From Synechococcus sp. MU1617 (GTDB lineage: Bacteria; Cyanobacteriota; Cyanobacteriia; PCC-6307; Cyanobiaceae): a stretch of DNA of 64,000 bases. Location of the stretch: contig NZ_VTLB01000001.1 in the NCBI RefSeq assembly GCF_020514235.1, positions 434,001 to 498,000 on the forward strand. The letters run 5' to 3'. The number at the start of each line of letters is the position of its first letter. Positions within the stretch are counted from its first letter, which is position 1. This document shows, piece after piece, positions 20,768 through 29,194 of the stretch. The translations under genes and the position numbers were made by a program. A model generated the notes under the pieces. It saw only the letters and a program-made list of their open reading frames with translations, did no database searches and had not been told where the DNA came from.

Positions 20768-21712
20768 TCAGAACAGGAAGCGGAAGCGCTGGCTGCTGGC
20801 CTTACTCGCATCAGCCCCACTGCTCGACTTGGCGGGCCACTCCGTATCCAGATAGCTGATGCCATCGGCATTGAACGGCACCGCCTTCAGGCTGGAGGCA
20901 TTGAGGTCGGTGGTGCCCATGGCGGTGATCAATCCCCCCAGTTCCATCGGCCCCAGATCCGTCTCCAAGGCCTGGCCAGCAGCGGTGATCAAAGCCGGCA
21001 GGCGGATCAGATTCTGCGGTTGTTTCATCTGCTCAAACAGACCCTTCAACGCCAGCTGCTGCCGTTCAAGCCGGCCGAAATCGCCGCGGCCGTCGTTGCG
21101 CCAACGCAGAAAGCCCTCCAGATCCTTGCCCCTTAACAGCTGAGGGCCGGGCTGCAGGTCGATCACCAGGTTCTGACTGCGATCGACGTAATAAAGGCGC
21201 TTGGGAACATCCACTTCGATGCCCCCCACCAGGTTGGCCAGGGTTTCGATCGCATCCAGGCGCACGAGGATGTGATGGCGGATCGGGCGGTTCATCAACC
21301 GCGACAACTCCCGCTCCACCGCCTCCACACCGCCGTAAGCCATCAGTGCATTCAGCTTGATGCCACCGAAGCCCTCGGCATCGATGTAGCTGTCGCGGGG
21401 GATCTGGGTGATCGTTGTGGTGGTGCCATCCACCCGCACCGTGAAAATCACATCAGTGTTGTTGCCAGTGCGGTCTCGGCCCAGCACCACCACCTCCCTT
21501 GCCCCGAAGCCGGTCCAACCAACAAATGGGTTGGCAAGCGGCGCAGGCTGAGGCAGCGCGAAAGGTTGATCTGCAGTCCTGGACGGCGCCATGATCAACC
21601 GACACAGAGGCACCGACAAGATCAGGCCGCCGCTGAGACCCACAACCACAGCAGCAACCACCGGCCATGTGATGGCCTCAGTTGACGCCTTAGCAGGGGG
21701 GGCTTGTGGCAT
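20768..21712 (-). CDS. LytR-CpsA-Psr (LCP) family protein
   Basis: Membrane-anchored ligase of the LCP family, which attaches polyisoprenoid-linked glycopolymers to the cell wall. One N-terminal helix (about 15-38) precedes an outward-facing domain with VVVLGRDRTGNNTDVIFTV, ITQIPRDSYID, KLNALMAYGG, and ending in LRWRNDGRGDFGRLERQQ. The conserved arginines and aspartates are present. 314 residues. It converges on psbP with no gap. Confidence 0.9.
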   Translation of the reverse strand: MPQAPPAKASTEAITWPVVAAVVVGLSGGLILSVPLCRLIMAPSRTADQPFALPQPAPLANPFVGWTGFGAREVVVLGRDRTGNNTDVIFTVRVDGTTTTITQIPRDSYIDAEGFGGIKLNALMAYGGVEAVERELSRLMNRPIRHHILVRLDAIETLANLVGGIEVDVPKRLYYVDRSQNLVIDLQPGPQLLRGKDLEGFLRWRNDGRGDFGRLERQQLALKGLFEQMKQPQNLIRLPALITAAGQALETDLGPMELGGLITAMGTTDLNASSLKAVPFNADGISYLDTEWPAKSSSGADASKASSQRFRFLF

Positions 21713-21778
21713 GGACTACACGCTATGCAGCATCTTGGCGCGCTCGTCCCATCTCGGGAAGAGGTGCGCAGGCCTCTG

Positions 21779-23932
21779 TTAAACCAAGGGATCGCTGATC
21801 ACCATCGAGGCACAGGGGAGCTGGCGGATCAATTTGCTGATGCGATCACTGCCGGGAATCGGCAGTCCAGCCACCCGCCTGCGCTGAGTGCGCAAGATCA
21901 CCAGATCGTGTTCGCGGCTGAGGCGATGAATGGCCCCATCGATGCCGGGCCCCCGCACGATCACGATGTGGAACCGCTCCTCTGGAATCCCCGGCGGACG
22001 CCAGCGAATCAGCTGCTGTTCCATCCAGTGACGGTCCTGGCCGCTGAAGCGGGGGTCGTGCACATGCAGCAGGGTGATCCGAACGCGCTGATCCTCCGGG
22101 GCTGAGTTGATCACCCGCAGCGCCAGTTCGAACTGCTCGCGGGCGCTGGCGGAGAGGTCTTTGATCGGAACAAGGATTCGACCCAGGCTGCTATCGGTCT
22201 CACGGCCCAGGTTCACCACCACCACCGGACAGTGAGCCGTGCGACAGACCCCATCAACGATGTCGCCCATTAGCCAGGCCCGAAGTTGATCGGTGCGGGC
22301 TGCACCGATCAGCAACAGATCCGCGGCCTGTTCCAAAGCTGTGCGGCTCATACCACCGGCAATGTCTTCATCCAGCCTCAGCAGGCTGCGGGTGGGCACA
22401 GCCAACTGGGCACCGATGCTCTCCGCCGTGCTGAGGCGTCCACGGGCTGCGGCAACAGCCCGGTTCAAACCACCGCGCATTTCTTCGAGGCTGGGATTCA
22501 CCATCGCCAGGGGGAGCAGCAACCCTTCAGCCCCCGACGATCCCCGTACCAATCGGGCCGCCATGCTCAACAACCCCTTCTCAGTGCTGGGGTTGGCCAC
22601 CGGCACCACGATGCGCAGGGGGCGCTGCACCACCTCATTGACGCCGTCCAGCACCGCTGCCTCCTCACCGAAGCTGACCGGCACCGCATCGGGACTGGGA
22701 TCCTTGAGCCGTGTCACCGACTGCTCCGTGAGGATCGGCCCCAGGGTGGCCGTCACCACCATCACCGCCAGCACACTGTTCAGCACGGTCTGATTGAGCA
22801 GACCCGCCTGGTAGCCGATGAAGGCCGTGGCCAGGGTCGCCGCCACCTTGGGCATCGTCAGCGACCACATCATCAGGATCTGGGCGCGGCGATAACCGAA
22901 CAGCCGTCCGCTCAGCCAGGACGCCAGACCCTTGCCGCCGATAGCGCCTACCAGCATCAGCGCGGTGAACTGAAAGTTGGCCAGGCTTTGGCCGAGGCTG
23001 CCCAGATCCAGCAGCAATCCAAGGTCGATGAAGAAGATCGGGATGAACAGCACGCCACCCACAAAAATCACCTGTTCCTTCACCCGGCCCTCGGGCAGCA
23101 CGGAATTCACCGCCAGACCAGCCAGGAAGGCGCCGACAATCTTCTCGACGCCGGCCAGCTCAGCCCCAAGGGAGGCCAGGAACAGTGCCACCAAAACAGC
23201 GAGCACCATCCGGTTTTCATCGCTGATGCCCCGCAGCACCAGGCGCCGGCCCAGCCAGCGGATGCCGATCACCACCACCAGAGCGAAGCCACCGATCTTG
23301 AGCAGCAACAGGCCCAGGCCAAGACCGCTGAGGCTGCCCTGGCCCAGCCCCAGCCCCACCGCCAGGAGCAGCAGGGCCACGATGTCGGTGAAGATCGTGC
23401 TGCCAACGCTCACCACCACCGCCTCGTCCTTCTGGGCGCCGTAACTGCGCACGATCGGATAGCCCAGGGGGGTGTGAGTGGCCATCAGGGCGCCGAGCAA
23501 CAGGCACGACACCGAGGCGAAGCCCGCCATCAGGCCGATCGACACACCCGTACCCACACCGATCAACAGGATCAATAGGCCATAGATGAACGAGCGGCGC
23601 TTGACCCGGTTGAACTCCTCGAGGTCAATCTCCAGACCCATCGTGAACAGCAGATACACCGCCCCGAGATCGGAGAGCAGCCGTACCGTTTCGCTGCTGC
23701 TGTCGACCCAGTTCAAAGCGTGGGGACCCACCAGCACGCCAGCTGCCAGCAACCCCACCAGATCGGGAAGACCCAGCCGCCGGATCAACGGCGGCACCGC
23801 CGCACTGATCGCCACCAACAGCGAGAACACCCCAAGGGGGTGATGCATCACATGGCTGATCGAGGCCTGCATGGCCATGGCTGCACCGCCGGCTTGCGGA
23901 CCCAGCATGGTCGCCGGATCTGCCGGCAACAA
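21779..23932 (-). CDS. CPA2-type cation:proton antiporter with C-terminal USP-like domains
   Basis: Na+ or K+/H+ antiporter of the CPA2 (NapA/NhaS-like) family. The N-terminal half (about 25-425) has 11-13 hydrophobic helices, including VGLLAAGVLVGPHAL, LFTMGLEIDLEEF and the core region with SVGSTIFTDIVALLLLAVGLG. The C-terminal 270 residues form two universal-stress-like modules, with DLLLIGAARTDQLRAWLMGD and a closing DLVILRTQRRRVAGLPIPGSDRI. 717 residues from the first ATG; an internal ATG at about residue 19 is equally likely. Confidence 0.92.
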   Translation of the reverse strand: MLPADPATMLGPQAGGAAMAMQASISHVMHHPLGVFSLLVAISAAVPPLIRRLGLPDLVGLLAAGVLVGPHALNWVDSSSETVRLLSDLGAVYLLFTMGLEIDLEEFNRVKRRSFIYGLLILLIGVGTGVSIGLMAGFASVSCLLLGALMATHTPLGYPIVRSYGAQKDEAVVVSVGSTIFTDIVALLLLAVGLGLGQGSLSGLGLGLLLLKIGGFALVVVIGIRWLGRRLVLRGISDENRMVLAVLVALFLASLGAELAGVEKIVGAFLAGLAVNSVLPEGRVKEQVIFVGGVLFIPIFFIDLGLLLDLGSLGQSLANFQFTALMLVGAIGGKGLASWLSGRLFGYRRAQILMMWSLTMPKVAATLATAFIGYQAGLLNQTVLNSVLAVMVVTATLGPILTEQSVTRLKDPSPDAVPVSFGEEAAVLDGVNEVVQRPLRIVVPVANPSTEKGLLSMAARLVRGSSGAEGLLLPLAMVNPSLEEMRGGLNRAVAAARGRLSTAESIGAQLAVPTRSLLRLDEDIAGGMSRTALEQAADLLLIGAARTDQLRAWLMGDIVDGVCRTAHCPVVVVNLGRETDSSLGRILVPIKDLSASAREQFELALRVINSAPEDQRVRITLLHVHDPRFSGQDRHWMEQQLIRWRPPGIPEERFHIVIVRGPGIDGAIHRLSREHDLVILRTQRRRVAGLPIPGSDRISKLIRQLPCASMVISDPLV

Positions 23933-23940
23933 CAGCTGCT

Positions 23941-25746
23941 TCAGGAAGCGATAACCCCTTCGCCGGCCTGCACCTGCCAGAGGTTGGTGTAGATCCCGCC
24001 CTGGGCCACCAGGCTGTCATGGCTGCCCTGCTCCACAATCCGGCCCTGGTCCATCACCACAATCCAATCGGCAAGGCGAACCGTGCTGAGCCGGTGGGCG
24101 ATCACCACGGTGGTGCGGTGCTGGGTGATCTGCACCAAGGAGCGCTGAATGGCGGCTTCGGTGTCGTTGTCCACCGCTGCGGTGGCTTCATCGAGCACCA
24201 GCACCGGGGCATCTTTGAGGATGGCGCGGGCCAGGGCGATGCGTTGGCGCTGTCCGCCCGAGAGGCGCTGCCCCCGCTCCCCCACCAGGGTGTCGTACCC
24301 CTGGGGCAAGGCATCGATGAATCCAGAGGCTTCCGCCAAGCGAGCGGCCTGCTCAATCGCCACCGGATCGGGATCTGCGACCCCGTAGGCGATGTTCTCG
24401 GCCACGGTGCCGTGGAAGAGGTAAACGTCCTGACTCACCAGGGCGATGCAGCGGCGCAGGTCTTGAAGCTGCAGGGTGTCGATGGGGACACCATCCAGGC
24501 AGATGCTTCCGCCATCGCGCTCATACAGCCGCAACAGCAGCTTCACCACCGTGCTCTTGCCGGACCCCGTCGCCCCGACGATGCCGAGGGTCGATCCCGC
24601 TTGCACGGTCAGGTCGAAGCCCTGCAGCAGGGCTGATCGGCCGGCATAGGCGAAATCCACCGCTTCAAAGCGAATCTCACCCCGCAGCCGCTGCGGATCC
24701 ACAGGCACCGTTCCTCCCTGGATCAGCACCGGCGTGTCGATCAGATCGAGCACCCGTTGCGTGGAGGCCATCGACCGCTGGTATTCATCCAGGGTTCGGC
24801 CAATGGCGGTTAACGGCCAGAGCAGGCGCTGGGTGATGAACACCAGAACGCTGTAGGTGGCTACCGGCAGTTCCCCTGCCAAGGCCTTGAAGCCACCGAT
24901 CAACAGGATCGCCAGGAAGGCGAACAGAATCGCGAAGCGAATCAAGGGGATAAAGGCCGCCGAGAGACGAATCGCCCGGGCATTGCTCTGGCGGTAGGCC
25001 AGGCTCTCCGCCCGCAGACGTTCCAATTCCAGAGCTTCAGCGGTGAAGCTCTTGATCGTGAGCATTCCCCCCAGATTGTTGGCAAGCCGGGAGGCGAGGT
25101 CGCCCGCCCGGGCCCGCACCTCCCGGTAACGCGGCGCCAGCTGGCGCTGGAAATGCAGCGATCCCCAAAGAATCACCGGAATCGGCAGGTAGGCGAACAG
25201 GGCCACCTCCGGCGCCACCATCGCCATGCCGATGCCCACCACCAGCACGGTGGTGATCAATTGCAGGATCTGATTGGCACCGCGATCCAGAAAGCGTTCG
25301 AGCTGATTGATGTCGTCATTAAGCACCGCCATCAGGCGACCGGTACTGTCCTGCTCGAAAAAGGCCAGCTCCAGCTTTTGCAAATGGTCGTAAGCCTCGA
25401 GCCGCAGGCTGTGCTGGGTGGTTTGCGCCAGGTTGCGCCAGAGCACGTCGTAGAGGTACTCGAACAGCGACTCCGCCGCCCAGATCACAAAGGTGAGCAG
25501 GGCCAGAAACCACAGTTGCTGGCCGGCGGTCCTCAGACCGAAACCCGCCAGCACAGACTGCTCACCGCGCAGGACCACGTCCAGGGCCAGACCGATCAAG
25601 GCGGGTGGGGCCAGATCGAACAGCTTGTTGAGCAGGGAGCAGCTAACCGCTGCGAGCACCAGGCGGCGCTGCGGCGCCAGATGGCGCATCAGCCGCATCA
25701 AGGGGGAGCGATTTGCTGAAGCTTTCCTGAGGGTTCGTTCCGACAC
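23941..25746 (-). CDS. ABC transporter, fused permease and ATPase (MsbA/HlyB type)
   Basis: Half-size exporter: transmembrane domain (about 20-315) and nucleotide-binding domain (about 350-590). Walker A is GIVGATGSGKSTVVKLLLRL, the Q-loop is ALVSQDVYLF, the signature is LSGGQRQRIALARAI, Walker B is VLVLDEATAAVD, and the switch His is in VIAHRLSTV. GTG at 25746 was chosen because AGGG lies 8 bases before it; other in-frame starts exist upstream. Substrate (lipid or peptide) unknown. The antiporter gene follows 8 bases downstream. Confidence 0.92.
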   Translation of the reverse strand: MSERTLRKASANRSPLMRLMRHLAPQRRLVLAAVSCSLLNKLFDLAPPALIGLALDVVLRGEQSVLAGFGLRTAGQQLWFLALLTFVIWAAESLFEYLYDVLWRNLAQTTQHSLRLEAYDHLQKLELAFFEQDSTGRLMAVLNDDINQLERFLDRGANQILQLITTVLVVGIGMAMVAPEVALFAYLPIPVILWGSLHFQRQLAPRYREVRARAGDLASRLANNLGGMLTIKSFTAEALELERLRAESLAYRQSNARAIRLSAAFIPLIRFAILFAFLAILLIGGFKALAGELPVATYSVLVFITQRLLWPLTAIGRTLDEYQRSMASTQRVLDLIDTPVLIQGGTVPVDPQRLRGEIRFEAVDFAYAGRSALLQGFDLTVQAGSTLGIVGATGSGKSTVVKLLLRLYERDGGSICLDGVPIDTLQLQDLRRCIALVSQDVYLFHGTVAENIAYGVADPDPVAIEQAARLAEASGFIDALPQGYDTLVGERGQRLSGGQRQRIALARAILKDAPVLVLDEATAAVDNDTEAAIQRSLVQITQHRTTVVIAHRLSTVRLADWIVVMDQGRIVEQGSHDSLVAQGGIYTNLWQVQAGEGVIAS

Positions 25747-25799
25747 GGTTTTCACCCTTGAAGACGCACTACAACGGAACCACAACTGAAGGAGGTGCC

Positions 25800-25994
25800 A
25801 TGAGCCGATCAAGGTCTTTCAACCGCTTTCACCGTTACCTCGCGCGACAGAAACGCCGCGGACTGCGGGATGTCTTGCCCCAGTTCCAGGACGCCCTTGA
25901 GCATCAACAAAGCCCAGCAGACAGCAGTGATGACGTGCTGCGTCGGCTGAGCTTGCGTGAAATGGAATCAGAACTGATAGAGGCGGAAGCCTGA
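25800..25994 (+). CDS. 64-residue basic hypothetical protein
   Basis: The ATG has a very strong ribosome site (GGAGGTG, 3 bases before). Residues 1-25 are rich in Arg/Ser/Phe (MSRSRSFNRFHRYLARQKRR), the rest acidic, ending SELIEAEA. No domain recognised. It is divergent from the ABC transporter and converges on the RRM gene with 3 bases between. Confidence 0.65.
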   Translation: MSRSRSFNRFHRYLARQKRRGLRDVLPQFQDALEHQQSPADSSDDVLRRLSLREMESELIEAEA

Positions 25995-25997
25995 GCC

Positions 25998-26288
25998 TCA
26001 GCCGCGGTAACCGCCACCACCACCACCACGGGGGCCGCCTGAGCGCTCCCGAGGGGTGGCTTTGCTGACGCGGATCATGCGGCCCATCCACTCCACGTCC
26101 TGAAGATCGTCGATGGCTTTTTGCTCATCGGCATCATTGACCATCTCGACGAAGGCGAAACCGCGTTTGCGGCCCGTCTCACGATCCAGGGGCAGGCTGC
26201 AGTTCTTGACCTCGCCGTACTCATTGAAGAGATCAACAAGATGCTCTTGCTCCGCCTGGAATGAAAGATTGCCGATGTAGATGGTCAT
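25998..26288 (-). CDS. RRM-type RNA-binding protein
   Basis: Cyanobacterial Rbp-family protein: one RNA recognition motif (residues 1-78) with RNP2 IYIGNL (3-8) and RNP1 RGFAFVEM (42-49), then a short Gly-rich tail (GGPRGGGGGGYRG). Members bind single-stranded RNA and often respond to cold. 96 residues. The next gene downstream on this strand is the ABC exporter; a DEAD-box helicase gene lies about 700 bases upstream. Confidence 0.93.
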   Translation of the reverse strand: MTIYIGNLSFQAEQEHLVDLFNEYGEVKNCSLPLDRETGRKRGFAFVEMVNDADEQKAIDDLQDVEWMGRMIRVSKATPRERSGGPRGGGGGGYRG

Positions 26289-26485
26289 GGACCGTGGAAC
26301 CGTTGAACTTGATCGATCGCTTGAGCCGGTTCCGAAAGCTCGGAGAGGGCCAATGCTCAGGCGTGAACCCGATGACGTTACAGGGCAGTCGCACGAATCA
26401 ACACAAAAAAAAGAAGCAATTCCGAAGACCCGCCCACAACCAAGCCATCCACTCCATTGTCAGAAGACCCTGACATAGGAGAGAG

Positions 26486-26680
26486 ATGACATTCGACAGC
26501 CTTTGTTTCCAAGCCCTGGCCTGGACCGCCGATGGAGAACTGGATCCGGTGGACAAGCTTGTGCTGCTCAACAACTTGATCCGGCAGTCCACGCCGAGCG
26601 AGCAGATCGAGTTGATTCAAGTGGTGGAGAAGTTGGCCCTGCTTCAGCCCGAGGCCACCGTGCAGGTGAGCCATCTCTGA
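26486..26680 (+). CDS. conserved small protein, 64 residues
   Basis: ATG preceded by AGGAGAG at ideal distance. The helical, Leu-rich sequence MTFDSLCFQALAWTADGELD continues with VDKLVLLNNLIRQSTPSEQI; I recognise this style from picocyanobacterial genomes but know no function. It converges on the secreted-protein gene at 26701. Confidence 0.6.
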   Translation: MTFDSLCFQALAWTADGELDPVDKLVLLNNLIRQSTPSEQIELIQVVEKLALLQPEATVQVSHL

Positions 26681-26700
26681 CCCTTCTTGATCCCCGGGGA

Positions 26701-26949
26701 TCAGAGGCCATAGGTCTCGGCTGCCTTGGCCTTGCAGGTGGCCTGGGCCGTCTGGATCCCTGCCCCGTTCTGCACCTCCGCCAGAAAACAACGGCAGGTG
26801 TCGTCCACCATTCCCTCAGGAGGAACAGTCCCAGCCCTCTGTAGCTCGGCCTTGACGGCCGTTCTGCAGAACTGGGTGATAAGGCTGTTGTCCGAAGCCG
26901 AAGCAGCCAGAGGAGCCGCAATCAGGCCAACAGCCAGAAGCGCACGCAT
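26701..26949 (-). CDS. small exported Cys-containing protein
   Basis: 82 residues: signal peptide MRALLAVGLIAAPLAASA, then a mature domain with cysteines in QFCRTAV, DDTCRCF and ATCKAKA, plausibly paired as disulfides in the periplasm. The ATG overlaps the helicase stop (TGATG), so it is coupled to the helicase. Function unknown. Confidence 0.7.
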   Translation of the reverse strand: MRALLAVGLIAAPLAASASDNSLITQFCRTAVKAELQRAGTVPPEGMVDDTCRCFLAEVQNGAGIQTAQATCKAKAAETYGL

Positions 26950-28736
26950 CAAGAGGCCTGGCTGATCTGCAGTTCGCGGTTCATCACTTTCAAGCAACGC
27001 AAGCTGTTGAACACGTCCTCGGGCATGCCCTTGGGCAGATCCACCAGGCTGTGATTGTCGAAAATCTGGATGCGGCCAATCATTCGGCCCTGCAGACCGG
27101 TCTCGCCAGCGATGGCGCCCACCAAGTTGCCCGGCTTGACCCGATCGCGGTGACCCACCTCAACCCGGTAGCGCTGCATGTTCTCCTCAGGGGCCCGTGC
27201 CGGACGCTCGCGCCGCTCACGGCGCTCGCCCGAATTGCGGTCGCGATCGCGGTCACGGTCGTTGCGACGGGTGTTCTGGATCCAGTCATCGTCTCCCTTG
27301 CGCAGCAGCGCATCGGGTCCGATCGCCAGATTGAGCGCCGCCATAGCCAGTTGCTCGGGGCTGAGCTCGAGCTCCGTGGCCACCCGCTGCATCAACTCCT
27401 GAAGCAGGGCCGCTTCATCGGCTTCAGGGCGTTGCGCCTGGGCTGCCTCACTTAAACGCTTGCGCAAACGGTCCAACCGCCCCTGGTTGATAGCCGTGTT
27501 GCCAGGCACCTCCATCGCTTCAATCGGCTGACCCGTAGCCCGCTCGAGGTTGCGGATGAAACGCCGTTCCCGTGGGGTCACGAACAGAACCGCTTCTCCG
27601 GTACGTCCAGCGCGGCCCGTCCGGCCGATGCGGTGCACGTAGGCCTCGCTATCGAACGGCATGTCGTAGTTGATCACCAGGCCGATGCGCTCCACATCAA
27701 GACCCCGCGCCGCAACGTCGGTGGCCACAAGGATGTCGACCGATCCACTGCGCAGGCGCTCCACGGTGCGTTCCCGTTGGTTCTGAGGAACGTCGCCATT
27801 GAGGACCGCCACCTGATGGCCGCCGGCATCAAGGGTTTCAGCCACGGTCAAGGTGATCGCCTTGGTGCGGGCAAAGATGATCACACCCTCACCACCACAG
27901 GCGTCGAGGACCCGTTGCAGGGCTTCGAGCTTGTGCGGCATCGGCACCGTGATCGCACGCTGGCGGATCCGCTTGCCTTCCTGATCCTTGGTGCGAATCG
28001 TGACCTCAGCAGGGTCCTTCAGATAACGCTTGGACAGGCGACGGATCTCGGGGGGCATCGTCGCGGAGAACAGCACCACCTGGCGCTGCTCAGGCAATTG
28101 ATCGAGGATCCACTCGACATCGTCGATGAAGCCCATGCGGAGCATTTCGTCCGCTTCATCAAGCACCAGGCTGCGCAGACCGCTCGTGTCGAGCGTGCCC
28201 TGACGCATGTGGTCCATCACCCGACCCGGGGTGCCCACCACAACATCAACCCCGCGCCTGAGGGCACTGATCTGGGAGCGGAAATCCGTGCCGCCGTAAA
28301 CCGCCAGCACCTTCAGGTGGGGATGGCCAGCGGAGTAAGCCTTGAACGACTCAGCCACCTGCATCGCCAGCTCCCGTGTGGGGGCGAGCACCAAGGCCTG
28401 GGGTGTTTTCTGGCCACTCTCAAGACGCTCGAGCAACGGCAACGCAAACGCTGCTGTTTTGCCGGTACCGGTCTGGGCCTGACCCACCAGATCGCGGCCG
28501 AGCATCAGCTCGGGGAATGCGGCCTTCTGGATGGGGGACGGATCGGAATATCCCTTGTCCGCCAGGGTGCGGAGCAGGGCCTCACTGAAACCAAAACCGG
28601 CAAAACCGGATTCCGGCTCAGCCGATGTGATCGTGGTGGTGAACACCTCAGCATTGGAATTGGATTCCGGCAGCGCGGATGCAGAAAGATCCACTGCGCA
28701 GGCGGAATCGTCGCGCTGCTGTTGCTGTTCCGTCAT
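26949..28736 (-). CDS. DEAD-box RNA helicase (DeaD/CsdA-like)
   Basis: ATP-dependent RNA helicase of about 595 residues. Seen in order: Q-motif region FGFSEALLRTLADKGYSDPSPIQ, motif I AQTGTGKTAAFALPL, motif Ia PTRELAMQV, motif II VLDEADEML, motif III FSATMPPEI, motifs V/VI LVATDVAARGLDVERI and HRIGRTGRAGRTG. The C-terminal part holds a charged Arg-rich linker (DRDRDRNSGERRERRERPAR) and a DbpA/CsdA-like RNA-binding domain ending in RELQISQAS. The ATG at 28736 is preferred over an upstream in-frame ATG because the N-terminus MTEQQQQRDD is typical of the variable tail. Roles in ribosome assembly or mRNA decay under cold or redox stress are usual. Confidence 0.95.
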   Translation of the reverse strand: MTEQQQQRDDSACAVDLSASALPESNSNAEVFTTTITSAEPESGFAGFGFSEALLRTLADKGYSDPSPIQKAAFPELMLGRDLVGQAQTGTGKTAAFALPLLERLESGQKTPQALVLAPTRELAMQVAESFKAYSAGHPHLKVLAVYGGTDFRSQISALRRGVDVVVGTPGRVMDHMRQGTLDTSGLRSLVLDEADEMLRMGFIDDVEWILDQLPEQRQVVLFSATMPPEIRRLSKRYLKDPAEVTIRTKDQEGKRIRQRAITVPMPHKLEALQRVLDACGGEGVIIFARTKAITLTVAETLDAGGHQVAVLNGDVPQNQRERTVERLRSGSVDILVATDVAARGLDVERIGLVINYDMPFDSEAYVHRIGRTGRAGRTGEAVLFVTPRERRFIRNLERATGQPIEAMEVPGNTAINQGRLDRLRKRLSEAAQAQRPEADEAALLQELMQRVATELELSPEQLAMAALNLAIGPDALLRKGDDDWIQNTRRNDRDRDRDRNSGERRERRERPARAPEENMQRYRVEVGHRDRVKPGNLVGAIAGETGLQGRMIGRIQIFDNHSLVDLPKGMPEDVFNSLRCLKVMNRELQISQAS

Positions 28737-28839
28737 AGAAGGTGGCTTCGCCTGATTGATCCTTGAAATCAGGCTCACAACCTCCCTGCAACGAAGAGTT
28801 GCGCTCTGGTTGTGTTGCCTACGCTTCAAAGGTTGGATC

Positions 28840-29181
28840 TCAAGTTATCACCCGGCCGTAATCATCCTGAAGACGTTCGATGTCGTCTTCCCGAAGATCA
28901 TCACCGTGCTGAACTTCGAGAATCAGCAGATCCAAGCCATCTGCACGGGCGCGATGCACAGCGCCGCAGGGGATGGAGAGCATGACGCCCTGGCCTGCGG
29001 CATGCCATGTCTCACCGCAGAGCAGAGCCCCCGAACCTGACACCACGGTCCAACTTTCGCTGCGATGACGATGCCGCTGCAGAGACAACTGCTGCCCGGC
29101 ACGAACGAGCAGCCGTTTCACCAAATAGTTGTCCCCCTGAATCAACGTTTCGTACCAGCCCCAGGGACGCTCAACCCGCAT
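28840..29181 (-). CDS. cupin, mannose-6-phosphate isomerase type II-like
   Basis: 113-residue single-cupin protein like the isomerase half of GDP-mannose pyrophosphorylase/phosphomannose isomerase: RVERPWGWYETL, LLVRAGQQLSLQRHRHRSESW (His-His-Glu metal ligands), SIPCGAVHRA and LEVQHGDDLREDDIERLQDDYGR. Standalone forms exist. It begins 13 bases after recD; isomerase activity is inferred. Confidence 0.85.
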   Translation of the reverse strand: MRVERPWGWYETLIQGDNYLVKRLLVRAGQQLSLQRHRHRSESWTVVSGSGALLCGETWHAAGQGVMLSIPCGAVHRARADGLDLLILEVQHGDDLREDDIERLQDDYGRVIT

Positions 29182-29194
29182 CAGATCACCCGCT

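Noticed and set aside
22286-23578. 430-codon plus-strand frame opposite the antiporter
   Set aside because: Gln/His/Arg-rich antisense shadow of a clear membrane transporter.
28375-28766. Plus-strand frames opposite the helicase N-terminus
   Set aside because: Antisense shadows of the DEAD-box gene with Arg/Pro/Ala bias.
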